Source: Tsuneonella sp. CC-YZS046
GTDB taxonomy: Bacteria > Pseudomonadota > Alphaproteobacteria > Sphingomonadales > Sphingomonadaceae
Assembly (NCBI RefSeq): GCF_035581365.1
Contig: NZ_CP141590.1
Coordinates: 372,001 to 436,000, forward strand
DNA: 64,000 bases
Reading direction: 5' to 3'
Every line of letters starts with the position of its first letter. Position 1 is the stretch's first letter. The position numbers and the translations under genes were made by a program. Of this stretch, positions 20,400 through 30,263 are shown in pieces. The notes under the pieces are model-generated. The model did not search any database. It saw only the letters and a list, made by a program, of their open reading frames with translations, and was not told the DNA's origin.

Positions 20400-21209
20400 A
20401 TGGACGATCGTAAAATCCTGATTGTGGGCTGTGGCAACATGGGCGGGGCGTTGCTCGCCGGCTGGCTGGCTGGCGGCCTGCCGCCGCAGAGCTTCACGGT
20501 GGTCGATCCCGTGCTGGAATCCGTGCCTGCGGGCGTGACCCTGCTGCGCGACCCTCCGGCCGGATCGTTCGACCTGCTGGTGCTGGGCATCAAGCCGCAG
20601 ATGCTGGATGCCGTGGCGCCGTCGCTCAACTCGCTGGCCGGGCCGGGAACCACGCTGCTTTCGATTCTCGCGGGGGTCGAACTGGACAGCCTCGCCCGGC
20701 ATTTTCCGGATGCGGGCGCGATCGTGCGGCTTATGCCCAACCTGTCCGCCGCGCTGGGCAAATCGCCGCTTGCGCTCGCCGCGACGCGGATCGACGCTGC
20801 TGGCAGGGCGGCACTGGAGGATGCGCTTGCTCCGCTCGGCAGCACCGAATGGCTCGATGAGGCGCAGTTCGATCTGGTGACGGCGCTGGCAGGCTCAGGC
20901 CCGGCCTTCGTCTATCGCTTCATCGATGCGCTGGCGACTGGCGCCGAATCTCTGGGAATGCCGCGCGGGCAGGCGGAACGACTGGCCCTTGCCACGGCGG
21001 AAGGTGCGGTCGCGCTGGCCGCTGGGGCGGGCGTTTCGCCGGGCGAGCTGGCCCGCAAGGTCGCCAGTCCGGGGGGAACCACCGAGGCGGGGCTGCGGGT
21101 GCTGGACCAGGACGGCGCGCTCCTGCGGCTGATCGAAAGCACACTGCGCGCCGCGCGCGACCGGGGGGCCGAAATGGGCGTGCAAAGCCGGGATGGCGGT
21201 AAACGGTAA
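20400..21209 (+). CDS. proC: Pyrroline-5-carboxylate reductase
   Basis: Last step of proline synthesis: NAD(P)H reduction of pyrroline-5-carboxylate. The N-terminal Rossmann motif is ILIVGCGNMGGALL. The family signatures LMPNLSAALG and the C-terminal SPGGTTEAGLRVL stretch are present. The start at 20400 is preceded by a G-rich RBS (GGGCAGGGC) and fits the usual N-terminus; the upstream extension to 20358 does not. 269 aa. proB is nearby at 24409; proA is not in the window. Confidence 0.95.
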   Translation: MDDRKILIVGCGNMGGALLAGWLAGGLPPQSFTVVDPVLESVPAGVTLLRDPPAGSFDLLVLGIKPQMLDAVAPSLNSLAGPGTTLLSILAGVELDSLARHFPDAGAIVRLMPNLSAALGKSPLALAATRIDAAGRAALEDALAPLGSTEWLDEAQFDLVTALAGSGPAFVYRFIDALATGAESLGMPRGQAERLALATAEGAVALAAGAGVSPGELARKVASPGGTTEAGLRVLDQDGALLRLIESTLRAARDRGAEMGVQSRDGGKR

Positions 21210-21278
21210 TAATTCCGGAAGATTTCGCCGCCAATCTGGGCTGGCCTTGGCCGGAGGACCGATTTTTGCCGGTTTTCC

Positions 21279-21307
21279 TTGAAAATGAGGGAAGCAAAGG
21301 CGATATT
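21279..21307 (+). promoter_or_regulatory. Sigma70-like promoter for the BI-1 family gene
   Basis: TTGAAA at 21279-21284 and GATATT at 21302-21307, with a spacer of exactly 17 bases, 50 bases before the start codon. This is a sequence match only. Confidence 0.4.
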
Positions 21308-21357
21308 TCCAATGGACCGGCCCGTTCGGGAGGCCGGCAAAGGAGTTAGGAATTACC

Positions 21358-22101
21358 ATGGCAAACTGGAATGACCCCCGGACGACCCAGCGCGGCTTCG
21401 GAGCGTCTCCGAGCCTCAATGGTGAAGCCGTTGCCCGCGCCGGCTACGATATGGGCCTGCGCCGGCACATGCTCTCTATTTACAATTACATGGCGTCGGG
21501 CGTGCTGCTTTCAGGTGTCGTCGCGCTGTTGATGGACCGTTTGGGCTATGTGCAGGCGATGATCGGCTCGCCGCTGATGTGGCTGGTGATGCTGTCGCCC
21601 TTGGCGATCGTTTTCGCGATGAGCTTCGGCCAGAACCGCTTCAGCACCGCCACGCTTCAGGCGATGTTCTGGGGCTTCGCGGTGTTGATGGGCATGTCGC
21701 TCTCCACCATCTTCCTCGTCTATACCGATGCCTCGATTGCCGCGACCTTCTTCGCGACCGCGGGCGCCTTTGCGGGCCTCAGCCTGTTCGGCTACACCAC
21801 CAAGAAGGATCTGTCCGGGTTCGGCACCTTCCTCATCATGGGCGTGGTGGGGCTGCTGATCGCGATGATCGTCAATATGTTCATGCAGTCGAGCGCGCTG
21901 CATCTGGCGATCAGCTTCATCGGCGTGCTGATCTTCGCCGGGCTGACGGCGTATGACACCCAGCGCCTGAAGATGATGTATTATCAGGTTGCCGGCACCG
22001 ATTTCGCCGGCAAGGCGATCGTTCTCGGCGCGCTGAGCCTGTATCTGGACTTCATCAACATGTTCCAGTTCCTGCTCAGCTTCATGGGCAGCCGCGAATA
22101 A
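21358..22101 (+). CDS. Bax inhibitor-1/YccA family membrane protein
   Basis: A 247-aa protein with about seven hydrophobic segments and the BI-1 layout: a short N-terminal tail, then NYMASGVLLSGVVALLMDR and onwards, ending in a membrane segment with DFINMFQFLLSF. Bacterial members (YbhL, YccA) are inner-membrane proteins; some form pH-sensitive calcium-leak channels and YccA modulates FtsH. A strong RBS (AAAGGAG) lies upstream, a sigma70-like promoter precedes it and an intrinsic terminator follows, so it is probably a single-gene transcript. Confidence 0.88.
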   Translation: MANWNDPRTTQRGFGASPSLNGEAVARAGYDMGLRRHMLSIYNYMASGVLLSGVVALLMDRLGYVQAMIGSPLMWLVMLSPLAIVFAMSFGQNRFSTATLQAMFWGFAVLMGMSLSTIFLVYTDASIAATFFATAGAFAGLSLFGYTTKKDLSGFGTFLIMGVVGLLIAMIVNMFMQSSALHLAISFIGVLIFAGLTAYDTQRLKMMYYQVAGTDFAGKAIVLGALSLYLDFINMFQFLLSFMGSRE

Positions 22102-22125
22102 TCGCACGCCAGATTCGCTTTATCG

Positions 22126-22162
22126 TGCCCGGGAGGAAATTTTTCCTCCCGGGCATTTTATT
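22126..22162 (+). terminator. Rho-independent terminator after the BI-1 gene
   Basis: A perfect 14-bp stem, TGCCCGGGAGGAAA (22126-22139) and TTTCCTCCCGGGCA (22142-22155), is followed by TTTTATTT. The loop is formally two bases, so the A/T pairs next to it probably open. It is the clearest intrinsic terminator on the plus strand. Confidence 0.85.
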
Positions 22163-22257
22163 TGTGCGGACAAGGGGGTAGGGCAGGCGCTTAATCCTGG
22201 CGAAAGGCTCGGCGTGGAATGGTTTCCGGCGCCGGGAAATGGAGGGGCCGCGCCATT

Positions 22258-23064
22258 ATGATACGTGTGACTTTTACGAAATTCCGCACCCTTGCCGTCG
22301 CGGCGGGCCTTTCCGCGCTTGCCGGTTGCGCGACACCACCTCCGCCGCCTCCGCCGCCCCCGCCGCCTGTGGCCATACCCGCGCGCCCGGTTCCGCCGAA
22401 TGGCGCGGCGCCCACCATGTATATTCCTCCCGTCAACGGGTTCGGGGTGCGGCAGACGGTCAATGCCGATATCAGCGCCGCGCAGCGCATCTGGAACCTG
22501 CGTTCCGCTTACGTGGTCGCATCGCTGAACTGCACGGATGTCGCCTACGCACCGATCCTGGATGGCTACAAACGGTTCCTCGTCACGCACAAGAAGGAAC
22601 TCGCCCGCACCAACGACGTGGTAGAGAAGGAGTGGCGGACCAAGCATGGCACCGGCTATCAGCGCGCTCGCGACAGCTATACGACGCAGGTCTACAATTA
22701 TTTCGCGCTTCCGCCGACGATCCATGAATTCTGCAATGCCGCGCTGCAGATGAGCAACAATTCCCTCTCGATTGCGCCGGGCCAGCTCGAGGCTTTCGCG
22801 TTTCAGGAATTGCCCAGGCTGGAAGCCGTATTCGACGGCTTCTACCGCTCGTTCGAGCAATACAAGGTCGATATCGCGCTTTGGGACGCGCAATATGGCG
22901 CGCTTTATGGGCAGCCCCAGGCGGTGCGGCTGTCCGCCGACTACCAGCCTCCGGTGGCGGGACAGGCAGCGGAGCAGCCGGTCAGCGTGAGCGCGCCGCA
23001 GCCGGCTCCCTCGCCGATTCCGGTGCCGCCATCGACCTCGTCGACCGGCACATCGGGCTGGTAA
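22258..23064 (+). CDS. Poly-proline lipoprotein of unknown function
   Basis: The start at 22258 has a GGAGG RBS and gives a lipoprotein signal: a basic N-terminus, a hydrophobic core and the lipobox LAGC with Cys24. An uninterrupted run of eleven prolines follows almost at once. The mature part (about residues 55-220) is predicted to be mainly helical with a few conserved-looking aromatic residues, and ends in a Pro/Ser-rich tail. The next residue after Cys24 is Ala rather than Asp, so outer-membrane sorting is expected. I do not recognise the family. Confidence 0.75.
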   Translation: MIRVTFTKFRTLAVAAGLSALAGCATPPPPPPPPPPPVAIPARPVPPNGAAPTMYIPPVNGFGVRQTVNADISAAQRIWNLRSAYVVASLNCTDVAYAPILDGYKRFLVTHKKELARTNDVVEKEWRTKHGTGYQRARDSYTTQVYNYFALPPTIHEFCNAALQMSNNSLSIAPGQLEAFAFQELPRLEAVFDGFYRSFEQYKVDIALWDAQYGALYGQPQAVRLSADYQPPVAGQAAEQPVSVSAPQPAPSPIPVPPSTSSTGTSGW

Positions 23065-23106
23065 CCCTGTTGCCATATCCCACCGCGTAATTTTGCACTT
23101 TCATGG

Positions 23107-23133
23107 GCGGGCTCTCTTCGCTAAGAGGCCCGC
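23107..23133 (+). terminator. Hairpin upstream of tRNA-Ala
   Basis: The stem GCGGGC-(T)-CTCTT pairs with AAGAG-GCCCGC, with one bulged T and a CGCT loop. It lies 43 bases after the lipoprotein stop. No T-run follows, so intrinsic termination is uncertain. Confidence 0.35.
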
Positions 23134-23168
23134 TCTCGCGGGTGGATCGCCTGCGTTTGCACTGGAAC

Positions 23169-23244
<76 letters not shown>

Positions 23245-23273
23245 GTCCTACGATCAACCGGGCATGGCATTAG

Positions 23274-24365
<1,092 letters not shown>

Positions 24366-24408
24366 CAGCGCTTCTCAAGCGCTGCTTCACCCGCTAAGTC
24401 CCGCTGCG

Positions 24409-25542
24409 ATGACGATCTCCTGCCTTTCCGACTTGCTGGACGCCAAGGCGTGCAAGCGCCTTGTGGTGAAGGTCGGCTCCGCCCTGCTTGTCGGCTCGGG
24501 CGGCGCCCCGCGGCGGCAATGGCTGGAAGGGCTTGTCGCGGAAATCGCGGCGGCGCATCAGCGCGGACAGGATGTCGTCATTGTCAGTTCCGGGGCAATC
24601 GCGCTGGGCGCCGCGCGGCTTGACCTGCCCAAGGGCGGACGCGCCAATCTCGCGGATGCGCAGGCCTCCGCGGCGGTCGGGCAGATCGCCCTGGCCGAAC
24701 TGTGGTCCGAATTGCTCGCGGCGCAAGGCCTGGTCGCGGCTCAATTGCTGCTGACGCTGGAAGATCTCGAGGACCGCAGGCGCTATCTCAATGCCTCGGC
24801 GACCCTTGGCCGCTTGCTGAAGGCGCGGGCGGTGCCGGTGGTGAACGAGAATGACAGTGTCGCCACCCAGGAAATCCGGTTTGGCGACAATGACCGGCTG
24901 GCGGCCCGGGTCGCGCAGGCCGCCCATGCCAACGCGGTGATGCTGCTGTCCGATGTCGACGGCCTCTATGATCGCGATCCCGCCGATCCGGAGGCGCAAT
25001 TGATGCCTTTCGTGCGGGGGGTGACGCCGGAAATCCACGCCATGGCGACCGGCGCGTCCGGCTCGGGCTTGGGATCGGGCGGGATGACGTCCAAGCTGCA
25101 GGCGGCCGAGATCGCGGAGCGCGCGGGAATCGTGCTGGCCATTCTCAATGGCACTCATGATTCCCCTGTCAGCCGCGCGACTGGTGGCAATATCGGCACA
25201 TTGTTCCTACCGCGCCGGAAGGATGGCGCGCGCAAGGCGTGGCTCGGCGGGCGGCTGCGGCTGAAAGGGGTGCTCAAGGTCGATGCCGGGGCGGCCAAGG
25301 CTCTCACCAAGGGCGGCAGCCTGCTCGCGGCGGGCATCACGGCCGTGGATGGCGAATTTCATCGCGGCGATCCCGTCGCGATCTGCGATGGGGCCGGCCG
25401 CCCGCTGGCCCAGGGGCTGGTCGAATATGACGCCGGGGAATGCTCCCGGCTGATGGGCCGCAATTCTTCAGACCACGCGGAGATTCTCGGCTACTATCCG
25501 CGTTCGGCAGTGGTGCATAGAGATCAGTTGGTGTTGTTGTGA
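24409..25542 (+). CDS. proB: Glutamate 5-kinase
   Basis: First step of proline synthesis from glutamate. The amino-acid-kinase domain has the KVGSALL and VSSGAIALG motifs and the nucleotide-site stretch NENDSVATQEIRFGDNDRL. A C-terminal PUA domain (about residues 285-377) follows. The start at 24409 (MTISCLSDLL) is chosen over the upstream in-frame ATG inside obgE. 377 aa. The stop overlaps the GTG of the next gene. Confidence 0.95.
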   Translation: MTISCLSDLLDAKACKRLVVKVGSALLVGSGGAPRRQWLEGLVAEIAAAHQRGQDVVIVSSGAIALGAARLDLPKGGRANLADAQASAAVGQIALAELWSELLAAQGLVAAQLLLTLEDLEDRRRYLNASATLGRLLKARAVPVVNENDSVATQEIRFGDNDRLAARVAQAAHANAVMLLSDVDGLYDRDPADPEAQLMPFVRGVTPEIHAMATGASGSGLGSGGMTSKLQAAEIAERAGIVLAILNGTHDSPVSRATGGNIGTLFLPRRKDGARKAWLGGRLRLKGVLKVDAGAAKALTKGGSLLAAGITAVDGEFHRGDPVAICDGAGRPLAQGLVEYDAGECSRLMGRNSSDHAEILGYYPRSAVVHRDQLVLL

Positions 25543-26447
25543 CCATTGCGATTACTGGTGGAACCGGGTTTGTCGGCCAGGCATTTATCGAACTCGCGCT
25601 GGAACGGGGGCTGGAATTGCGCGCCCTGGTCCGGCGGCCGCAGGAGCCGCGCGAGAACATCGATTGGGTGCGCGGCGATCTCGCCAATGCAGCGGCCCTG
25701 AAGGAGCTGTGCGCTGGCGCGGAAGCGGTCGTCCACATTGCCGGAGTGGTCAATGCGCCCGACCAGGCCGGGTTCGAGGAAGGCAATGTCGCAGGAACGC
25801 TCAGCGTCGTGGAAGCGGCGGTGGCGGCGCGCGTGCCCCGTTTCATATTCATCTCGTCGCTGGCGGCGCGGCAGCCGAACCTCTCCGCCTATGGCGCTTC
25901 CAAGGCCCGGGCCGAAAAGATCTTGGCCGCCAGCGGGCTGGATTGGACGATCGTTCGCCCCCCGGCGGTATATGGCCCGCGCGACCGGGAAATGCTCGAG
26001 TTGTTCCGGGCCGCGAAATGGGGCGTGGTTCCCCTGCCGCCGCCCGGGCGCGTATCGGTGATCCATGTGGCGGATCTTGCCGCTCTCCTGCTGGCCTTGC
26101 TGCCCAGCAGCGAGGATGTCACCCGCCAGATATTCGAGCCTGACGACGGCAAGAAAGACGGATGGAACAATCGGGAACTGGTGCGGGAAATCGGATCGGC
26201 GCTTGGCCGGCGTCCCTGGTCGCCGCATCTCTCCCGCAAGACCCTGCTCCATGCAGCGCGCGTCGATGGCTGGCTGCGGCGCGGAAAGGCGAAGCTGACA
26301 TCCGACCGCGTGAATTACATGAGCCATCCGGACTGGGTGGTCAGCAAGCGCAAGGCGGTCCCCCCGGTGCTGTGGACCCCTCGCATCAAGACGCCGGAAG
26401 GGCTTGCCGCAACTGCGGCCTGGTATCGTTTGCGGGGCTGGCTCTGA
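25539..26447 (+). CDS. NAD(P)-dependent epimerase/dehydratase-like (extended/atypical SDR)
   Basis: The nucleotide-binding motif ITGGTGFVGQAF opens the 302-aa protein, followed by RALVRRPQ, the HIAGVVNAPD strand and a YGASKARAE motif matching the YxxxK catalytic pair. Such SDRs include NDUFA9-like and NmrA-like proteins. The substrate cannot be read from sequence. Translation probably starts at GTG 25539, overlapping the proB stop (GTGA), so it may be co-expressed with proB. Confidence 0.8.
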   Translation: MTIAITGGTGFVGQAFIELALERGLELRALVRRPQEPRENIDWVRGDLANAAALKELCAGAEAVVHIAGVVNAPDQAGFEEGNVAGTLSVVEAAVAARVPRFIFISSLAARQPNLSAYGASKARAEKILAASGLDWTIVRPPAVYGPRDREMLELFRAAKWGVVPLPPPGRVSVIHVADLAALLLALLPSSEDVTRQIFEPDDGKKDGWNNRELVREIGSALGRRPWSPHLSRKTLLHAARVDGWLRRGKAKLTSDRVNYMSHPDWVVSKRKAVPPVLWTPRIKTPEGLAATAAWYRLRGWL

Positions 26448-26572
26448 AATCGAAAAAGGGCCGGAACGAAACTGACCGCGGGCTTGCAGGCTTCTGCCCG
26501 CATGGGGGGCATGGATGGGTGCGGCAGGCTTCGCTCCGGCAAGGGATTGAGTATGCTGGGCGGTGCGGCTGA

Positions 26573-26722
26573 CTACCGATTGCGATCCGTATTCTTCTCG
26601 CGGCTCGGATTCTCACCTTGCTGGCGGCGATTGGCCTGGTCCTGCTGCTCCTGCTGGCGCTGACGTTCGGTCGCCTCGCCGGGCTGCTGGTTGCGCTGGG
26701 GGTTCCGGTTCTGATTGGGCAT
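26573..26722 (-). CDS. Small Q/N/R-rich 49-aa protein
   Basis: A 49-codon frame on the minus strand starts at ATG 26722, preceded by AAGGAG at a spacing of about 7, an excellent Shine-Dalgarno. The peptide is extremely hydrophilic (MPNQNRNPQRNQQPGEATER then RQQEQQDQANRRQQG), consisting mainly of Gln, Asn, Arg and Glu with no hydrophobic core. It is therefore likely to be disordered. No family is recognised. The only other frame of interest here, on the plus strand at 26618-26878, is its hydrophobic antisense shadow and lacks a good RBS. Confidence 0.5.
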   Translation of the reverse strand: MPNQNRNPQRNQQPGEATERQRQQEQQDQANRRQQGENPSREKNTDRNR

Positions 26723-26949
26723 CGCTCATCTCCTTGTCGACCCGTCAGACCTTGCAAGTCTTCCGGCGCCCGAATGTTTCGGCTCTTGCGCCGAATGATG
26801 GCTGGGATGCGATTGATCGCGACGAAAAATCGCGGTCATCGAGCAAGGATTGGCAAATCTTGCCGGAACCCTGGATAAAGCCTTGAGCGGGGTTCAGGCA
26901 TAGAAGCCAGCGTGAAGCGCGGCTCATCTGAGAGAGGGATACGCAGGAA

Positions 26950-27375
26950 ATGACCGGGAATGGATCATCGAGCAGCCGGAGCGGGGGCTGCCTGTGCGGC
27001 GCGATCCGCTATCGCTACAGCGGTGAACCGCTGATTACGGCGGTTTGCCATTGCCGCCATTGCCAGCGTCAGGGCGGCAGTGCGTTTTCGGTCGTGCTTG
27101 CGATACCCTCGGCGGATTATACGCAGACCGGGATGACGAAGGTGTTCGAGGATCGGGGCGAAAGCGGGCAGCCGGTCCATCGCCATTTCTGCGGCGATTG
27201 CGGCTCTCCAATCGTTTCGATCGCGGATGCGATACCGGGGCTGACCATCATCAAGGCCGGGACGCTGGACGATCCGGGCACAGTCCAGCCCACCCAGGAA
27301 GCCTATTGCAGCCAGGCGTGGCCGGCTGTTCCGGCCTTTCCCGGCGCGGAACGGTTTCCCGCATCGAACGTGTGA
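26950..27375 (+). CDS. GFA family protein (CENP-V/GFA zinc fold)
   Basis: A 141-aa protein with the cysteine pattern of the glutathione-dependent formaldehyde-activating family: GGCLCGAIRYRY, then CHCRHCQRQGGSAFSV, then HFCGDCGSPIVS. These bind structural and catalytic zinc. Most bacterial members have no proven formaldehyde activity, so the name should not be taken literally. An AGGAA RBS precedes ATG 26950. It is convergent with cysH. Confidence 0.85.
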   Translation: MTGNGSSSSRSGGCLCGAIRYRYSGEPLITAVCHCRHCQRQGGSAFSVVLAIPSADYTQTGMTKVFEDRGESGQPVHRHFCGDCGSPIVSIADAIPGLTIIKAGTLDDPGTVQPTQEAYCSQAWPAVPAFPGAERFPASNV

Positions 27376-27377
27376 AC

Positions 27378-27400
27378 CGGCGGCGCGCCAGGCGCCGTCG
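27378..27400. terminator. GC-rich hairpin between convergent GFA gene and cysH
   Basis: A 9-bp stem CGGCGGCGC/GCGCCGTCG with a 5-base loop sits just after the GFA stop and eight bases before the cysH stop. Its position suggests shared bidirectional termination. No T-run is present on either strand. Confidence 0.4.
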
Positions 27401-27407
27401 CCTGTGT

Positions 27408-28199
27408 TCAGAATACAGGTTCGTATTCGGGGGGAAGGTCGTCGTCCTTGCCTGCCGGATTATTCGGGCTGTGGATGCCGCATTCGGTCTTGTTCCAGCC
27501 TTTCCAGCGGCCCGAACGCGGGTCCTCGCCCGGCTCGACCTTGCTGGTGCAGGGCGAGCAGCCGATGGACGGATAACCCTGGGCCACCAGCGGATGGGGG
27601 GGCAGGTCATGCTCCACGAAATAGGCGGCGAGATCCTCGGCCGACCAGTCGATCAGCGGATTGACCTTGAGCCGGCCCTGCGCGTCCGAAGTATCTATTT
27701 CGAAGCGCGGCAACCCGGCCCGAGTGGCCGACTGGAACGACTTGCGGCCGGTGATGGATGCATCGAACCCGGCCAGCGCATTGGCCAGCGGGATGACCTT
27801 GCGGATTTCGCAGCAGCCGTCCGGGTCCCACGACCAGCGCAGGCCATTGTCGTCCTTTGCGGCAAGAACCGCCGCATCGGGAGTGAGGATGCGCAGATCC
27901 TTGAGGCCGATGCGCTCGACCAGCTCGTCGCGATAGGCAAGCGTTTCCGGGAAGTGCTTGCCCGTATCCAGGAACAGCACCGGGACGGAAGGATCGACCT
28001 GCGCCACGAGATGCAGCAGAACCGCGCTTTCCGCGCCGAAGCTGGACACCACGGCCAGGTCGCCCGCAAGCCCTTCGCGGATCACGCCCGCAAGCATTTC
28101 GCGCGTATCGCTGCCCCGGAACATGTGATTGAGCCGGATCGCATCCGCATTGGTGAAACGCGGACCTGCGTCGATACGGTCGATCTTCCGGGTAGCCAT
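27408..28199 (-). CDS. cysH: Assimilatory adenylylsulfate (APS) reductase CysH
   Basis: Reduces activated sulfate to sulfite with thioredoxin. The PP-loop SSFGAESAVLLH is present, and the catalytic Cys240 lies in ECGIH. The four cluster cysteines C129-C130 and C214-x-x-C217 indicate a [4Fe-4S] APS reductase rather than a PAPS reductase. The start at 28199 (263 aa) has GAGG at spacing 5; an in-frame ATG at 28214 would overlap the DUF934 gene. It is the last gene of the minus-strand sulfate operon. Confidence 0.93.
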   Translation of the reverse strand: MATRKIDRIDAGPRFTNADAIRLNHMFRGSDTREMLAGVIREGLAGDLAVVSSFGAESAVLLHLVAQVDPSVPVLFLDTGKHFPETLAYRDELVERIGLKDLRILTPDAAVLAAKDDNGLRWSWDPDGCCEIRKVIPLANALAGFDASITGRKSFQSATRAGLPRFEIDTSDAQGRLKVNPLIDWSAEDLAAYFVEHDLPPHPLVAQGYPSIGCSPCTSKVEPGEDPRSGRWKGWNKTECGIHSPNNPAGKDDDLPPEYEPVF

Positions 28200-28206
28200 A
28201 CTTGCC

Positions 28207-28635
28207 TCAGCCATGTCTCTTGGCCCAGATCGGGACGCGGCCATCGGTCGTCGCCTGATAAACATCCGGCCAGCGGTTGAACGCATTTTCCGCATCGGCG
28301 GGGTCGATCGGTTGCTCCGGCGCGAAGCTGTCGAAGCCGCAGCGGCGCAGATGGCCGAGCTGGTCGACAAACACCGCGCCGACCGCGCGCAGCTCACCCT
28401 GATAACCTGCCTCGCGCAGGATGCGGGCCGCCGAATAGCCGCGCCCGTCGGTGAAAGCGGGGAAATTCACTTCCACCAGCTTGATGCGATCGAGAAAGGG
28501 CAAGAGCTTGCGCGCATCGTCGCCGGGTTCCAGCCGAACGGCGGCGGCATTGGTCTGCTCGCCGAAGGAATCCACGGTCACCGCGGGGTCGGCGACCGGC
28601 TCGTCCTCCCGGAAACGGAACTGGGCCTCAACCAT
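28207..28635 (-). CDS. DUF934 family protein
   Basis: 142 aa, beginning MVEAQFRFREDEP. The family is found almost always next to cysI and cysH in proteobacteria and is thought to support sulfite reduction; its biochemical role is not established. Visible features are the DARKLLPFLDRIKLVEVNFP and GRGYSAARILRE stretches typical of the family. The ATG overlaps the cysI stop by eight bases, which indicates coupling. Confidence 0.85.
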   Translation of the reverse strand: MVEAQFRFREDEPVADPAVTVDSFGEQTNAAAVRLEPGDDARKLLPFLDRIKLVEVNFPAFTDGRGYSAARILREAGYQGELRAVGAVFVDQLGHLRRCGFDSFAPEQPIDPADAENAFNRWPDVYQATTDGRVPIWAKRHG

Positions 28636-30262
28636 AGATGGCCTCCTTGAAGGGAGCCATGCCGATCCGGCGATAGGTGTCGAGGAAGCGCTCGTCGCCT
28701 TGCTTGTTGGCGAGATAGACGTCGGTCGCCTTCTCGACCGCATCCACGATCCCGTCCTCGCTGAAGCCGGGGCCGGTGATCTGGCCGAGCGACGTGTCCG
28801 CGCCTTCGCTGCCGCCGAGCAGGAGCTGGTAATTCTCCACGCCTTTCCGGTCGACGCCGAGGATGCCGATATGGCCGGCATGATGATGCCCGCAGGCATT
28901 GATGCAGCCCGAGATCTTGAGCTTCAATTCGCCGATGGTTTCCGCCTTGCCCTGTTCGGCGAAGCGTTCGGAAATCTTCTGCGCGACCGGGATCGACCGC
29001 GCATTGGCCAGGCTGCAATAGTCCAGGCCGGGGCAGGCGATGATGTCGCCGATCTGGCCGAGATTGGGCGTCGATAGCCCGGCGTCATCGAGCTTCCGCC
29101 ATAGCGTGTAGAGATCGGCCTTCCTGACATGCGGGAAGACGATGTTCTGGGCATGGGTGACGCGCAGCTCGTCGAAGGAATATTCCCTGGCGAGATCGGC
29201 CATCAGCCGGATCTGGTCCGCGCTGGCGTCGCCGGGAATGCCGCCGACCGGCTTCAGGCTGACCGTGGCGATGATATAGCCGGGCTGCTTGTGCGCGTCG
29301 CAGTTGCGATCCACCCACAGGGCGAAGTCCGGGTCCGAACGGTCGAGCGTGTCGGGCGCGCCCGCATCGAACGGGGGATCAGTGAAATAGGTCTTGATCC
29401 GCTCCAGCTCGGCCAGCGGCGGCTCGATATTCTGCGCCTGCAGATGGGCGAATTCCTCTTCGACCTGGCGGGTATATTCGTCCTTGCCCAGCTCGTGGAC
29501 CAGGATCTTGATCCGCGCCTTGTATTTGTTGTCGCGGCGGCCGTAGCGATTGTAGACGCGCAGGCAGGCTTCGGAATAGGTAATCAGCTGGTCCAGCGGC
29601 ACGAAATCGCGGATCAGCGGCGCGATCATCGGGGTGCGGCCCATGCCGCCGCCGACATAGAAGGCCGCGCCGATCTCTCCGGCCTCGTTCTTCACGATCT
29701 GGATGCCGATGTCGTGCAGCCGCATCGCCGCGCGGTCGGTATCCGAAGCGATCACCGCGATCTTGAACTTGCGCGGCAAGCTCAGAAATTCGGGATGGAA
29801 GCTCGACCACTGGCGCAGCAGCTCGGCATAGGGGCGCGGGTCGACCAGCTCGTCGGCGATGGCGCCGGCATATTGGTCGGAACTGATGTTGCGGATGCAA
29901 TTGCCGCTGGTCTGGATGGCGTGCATCTCCACCGTGGCGAGATCGGCCAGGATGTCGGGCGCGTCCTCCAGCTTGATCCAGTTATACTGGATGTTCTGCC
30001 GGGTGGTGAAGTGGCCATAGCCCCGGTCGTACTTGTCCGCGATGTCGCCCAGCATCCGCATCTGGGCGGAACTCAACGTGCCATAGGGCACCGCGACGCG
30101 CAGCATATAGGCGTGGAGCTGGAGATACAGGCCGTTCTGCAGGCGCAGCGGGCGGAACTGCTCCTCCGCCAGCGTGCCTTCGAGGCGGCGGCGGGTCTGA
30201 TCGCGGAATTCCTCGACGCGGGTATCGACCATCGCCTGGTCGTATTGGTCATACTTGTACAT
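28628..30262 (-). CDS. cysI: Sulfite reductase hemoprotein (nitrite/sulfite reductase family)
   Basis: Six-electron reduction of sulfite to sulfide. The 544 residues show the two ferredoxin-like and sirohaem-binding halves (GHFTTRQNIQYNWIKLED; THAQNIVFPHV). The sirohaem/[4Fe-4S] ligands are C410, C416, C453 and C457 (ACPGLDYC; SGCINACG). Surroundings (DUF2849, DUF934, cysH) favour sulfite over nitrite. The electron donor, either a CysJ flavoprotein or ferredoxin, is not in the window. Confidence 0.92.
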   Translation of the reverse strand: MYKYDQYDQAMVDTRVEEFRDQTRRRLEGTLAEEQFRPLRLQNGLYLQLHAYMLRVAVPYGTLSSAQMRMLGDIADKYDRGYGHFTTRQNIQYNWIKLEDAPDILADLATVEMHAIQTSGNCIRNISSDQYAGAIADELVDPRPYAELLRQWSSFHPEFLSLPRKFKIAVIASDTDRAAMRLHDIGIQIVKNEAGEIGAAFYVGGGMGRTPMIAPLIRDFVPLDQLITYSEACLRVYNRYGRRDNKYKARIKILVHELGKDEYTRQVEEEFAHLQAQNIEPPLAELERIKTYFTDPPFDAGAPDTLDRSDPDFALWVDRNCDAHKQPGYIIATVSLKPVGGIPGDASADQIRLMADLAREYSFDELRVTHAQNIVFPHVRKADLYTLWRKLDDAGLSTPNLGQIGDIIACPGLDYCSLANARSIPVAQKISERFAEQGKAETIGELKLKISGCINACGHHHAGHIGILGVDRKGVENYQLLLGGSEGADTSLGQITGPGFSEDGIVDAVEKATDVYLANKQGDERFLDTYRRIGMAPFKEAIYG

Positions 30263-30263
30263 G

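Noticed and set aside
26618-26878. 86-aa plus-strand frame with a hydrophobic start
   Set aside because: It begins with TTG without an RBS and its hydrophobic stretch is the antisense of Gln/Asn codons of the minus-strand 49-aa frame; the C-terminal half is random-looking.
26950-27375. Formaldehyde-detoxifying enzyme linked to the methylamine pathway
   Set aside because: The GFA family name is historical and the gene is about 9 kb away from the mgs genes with the sulfate operon in between; no link can be supported.
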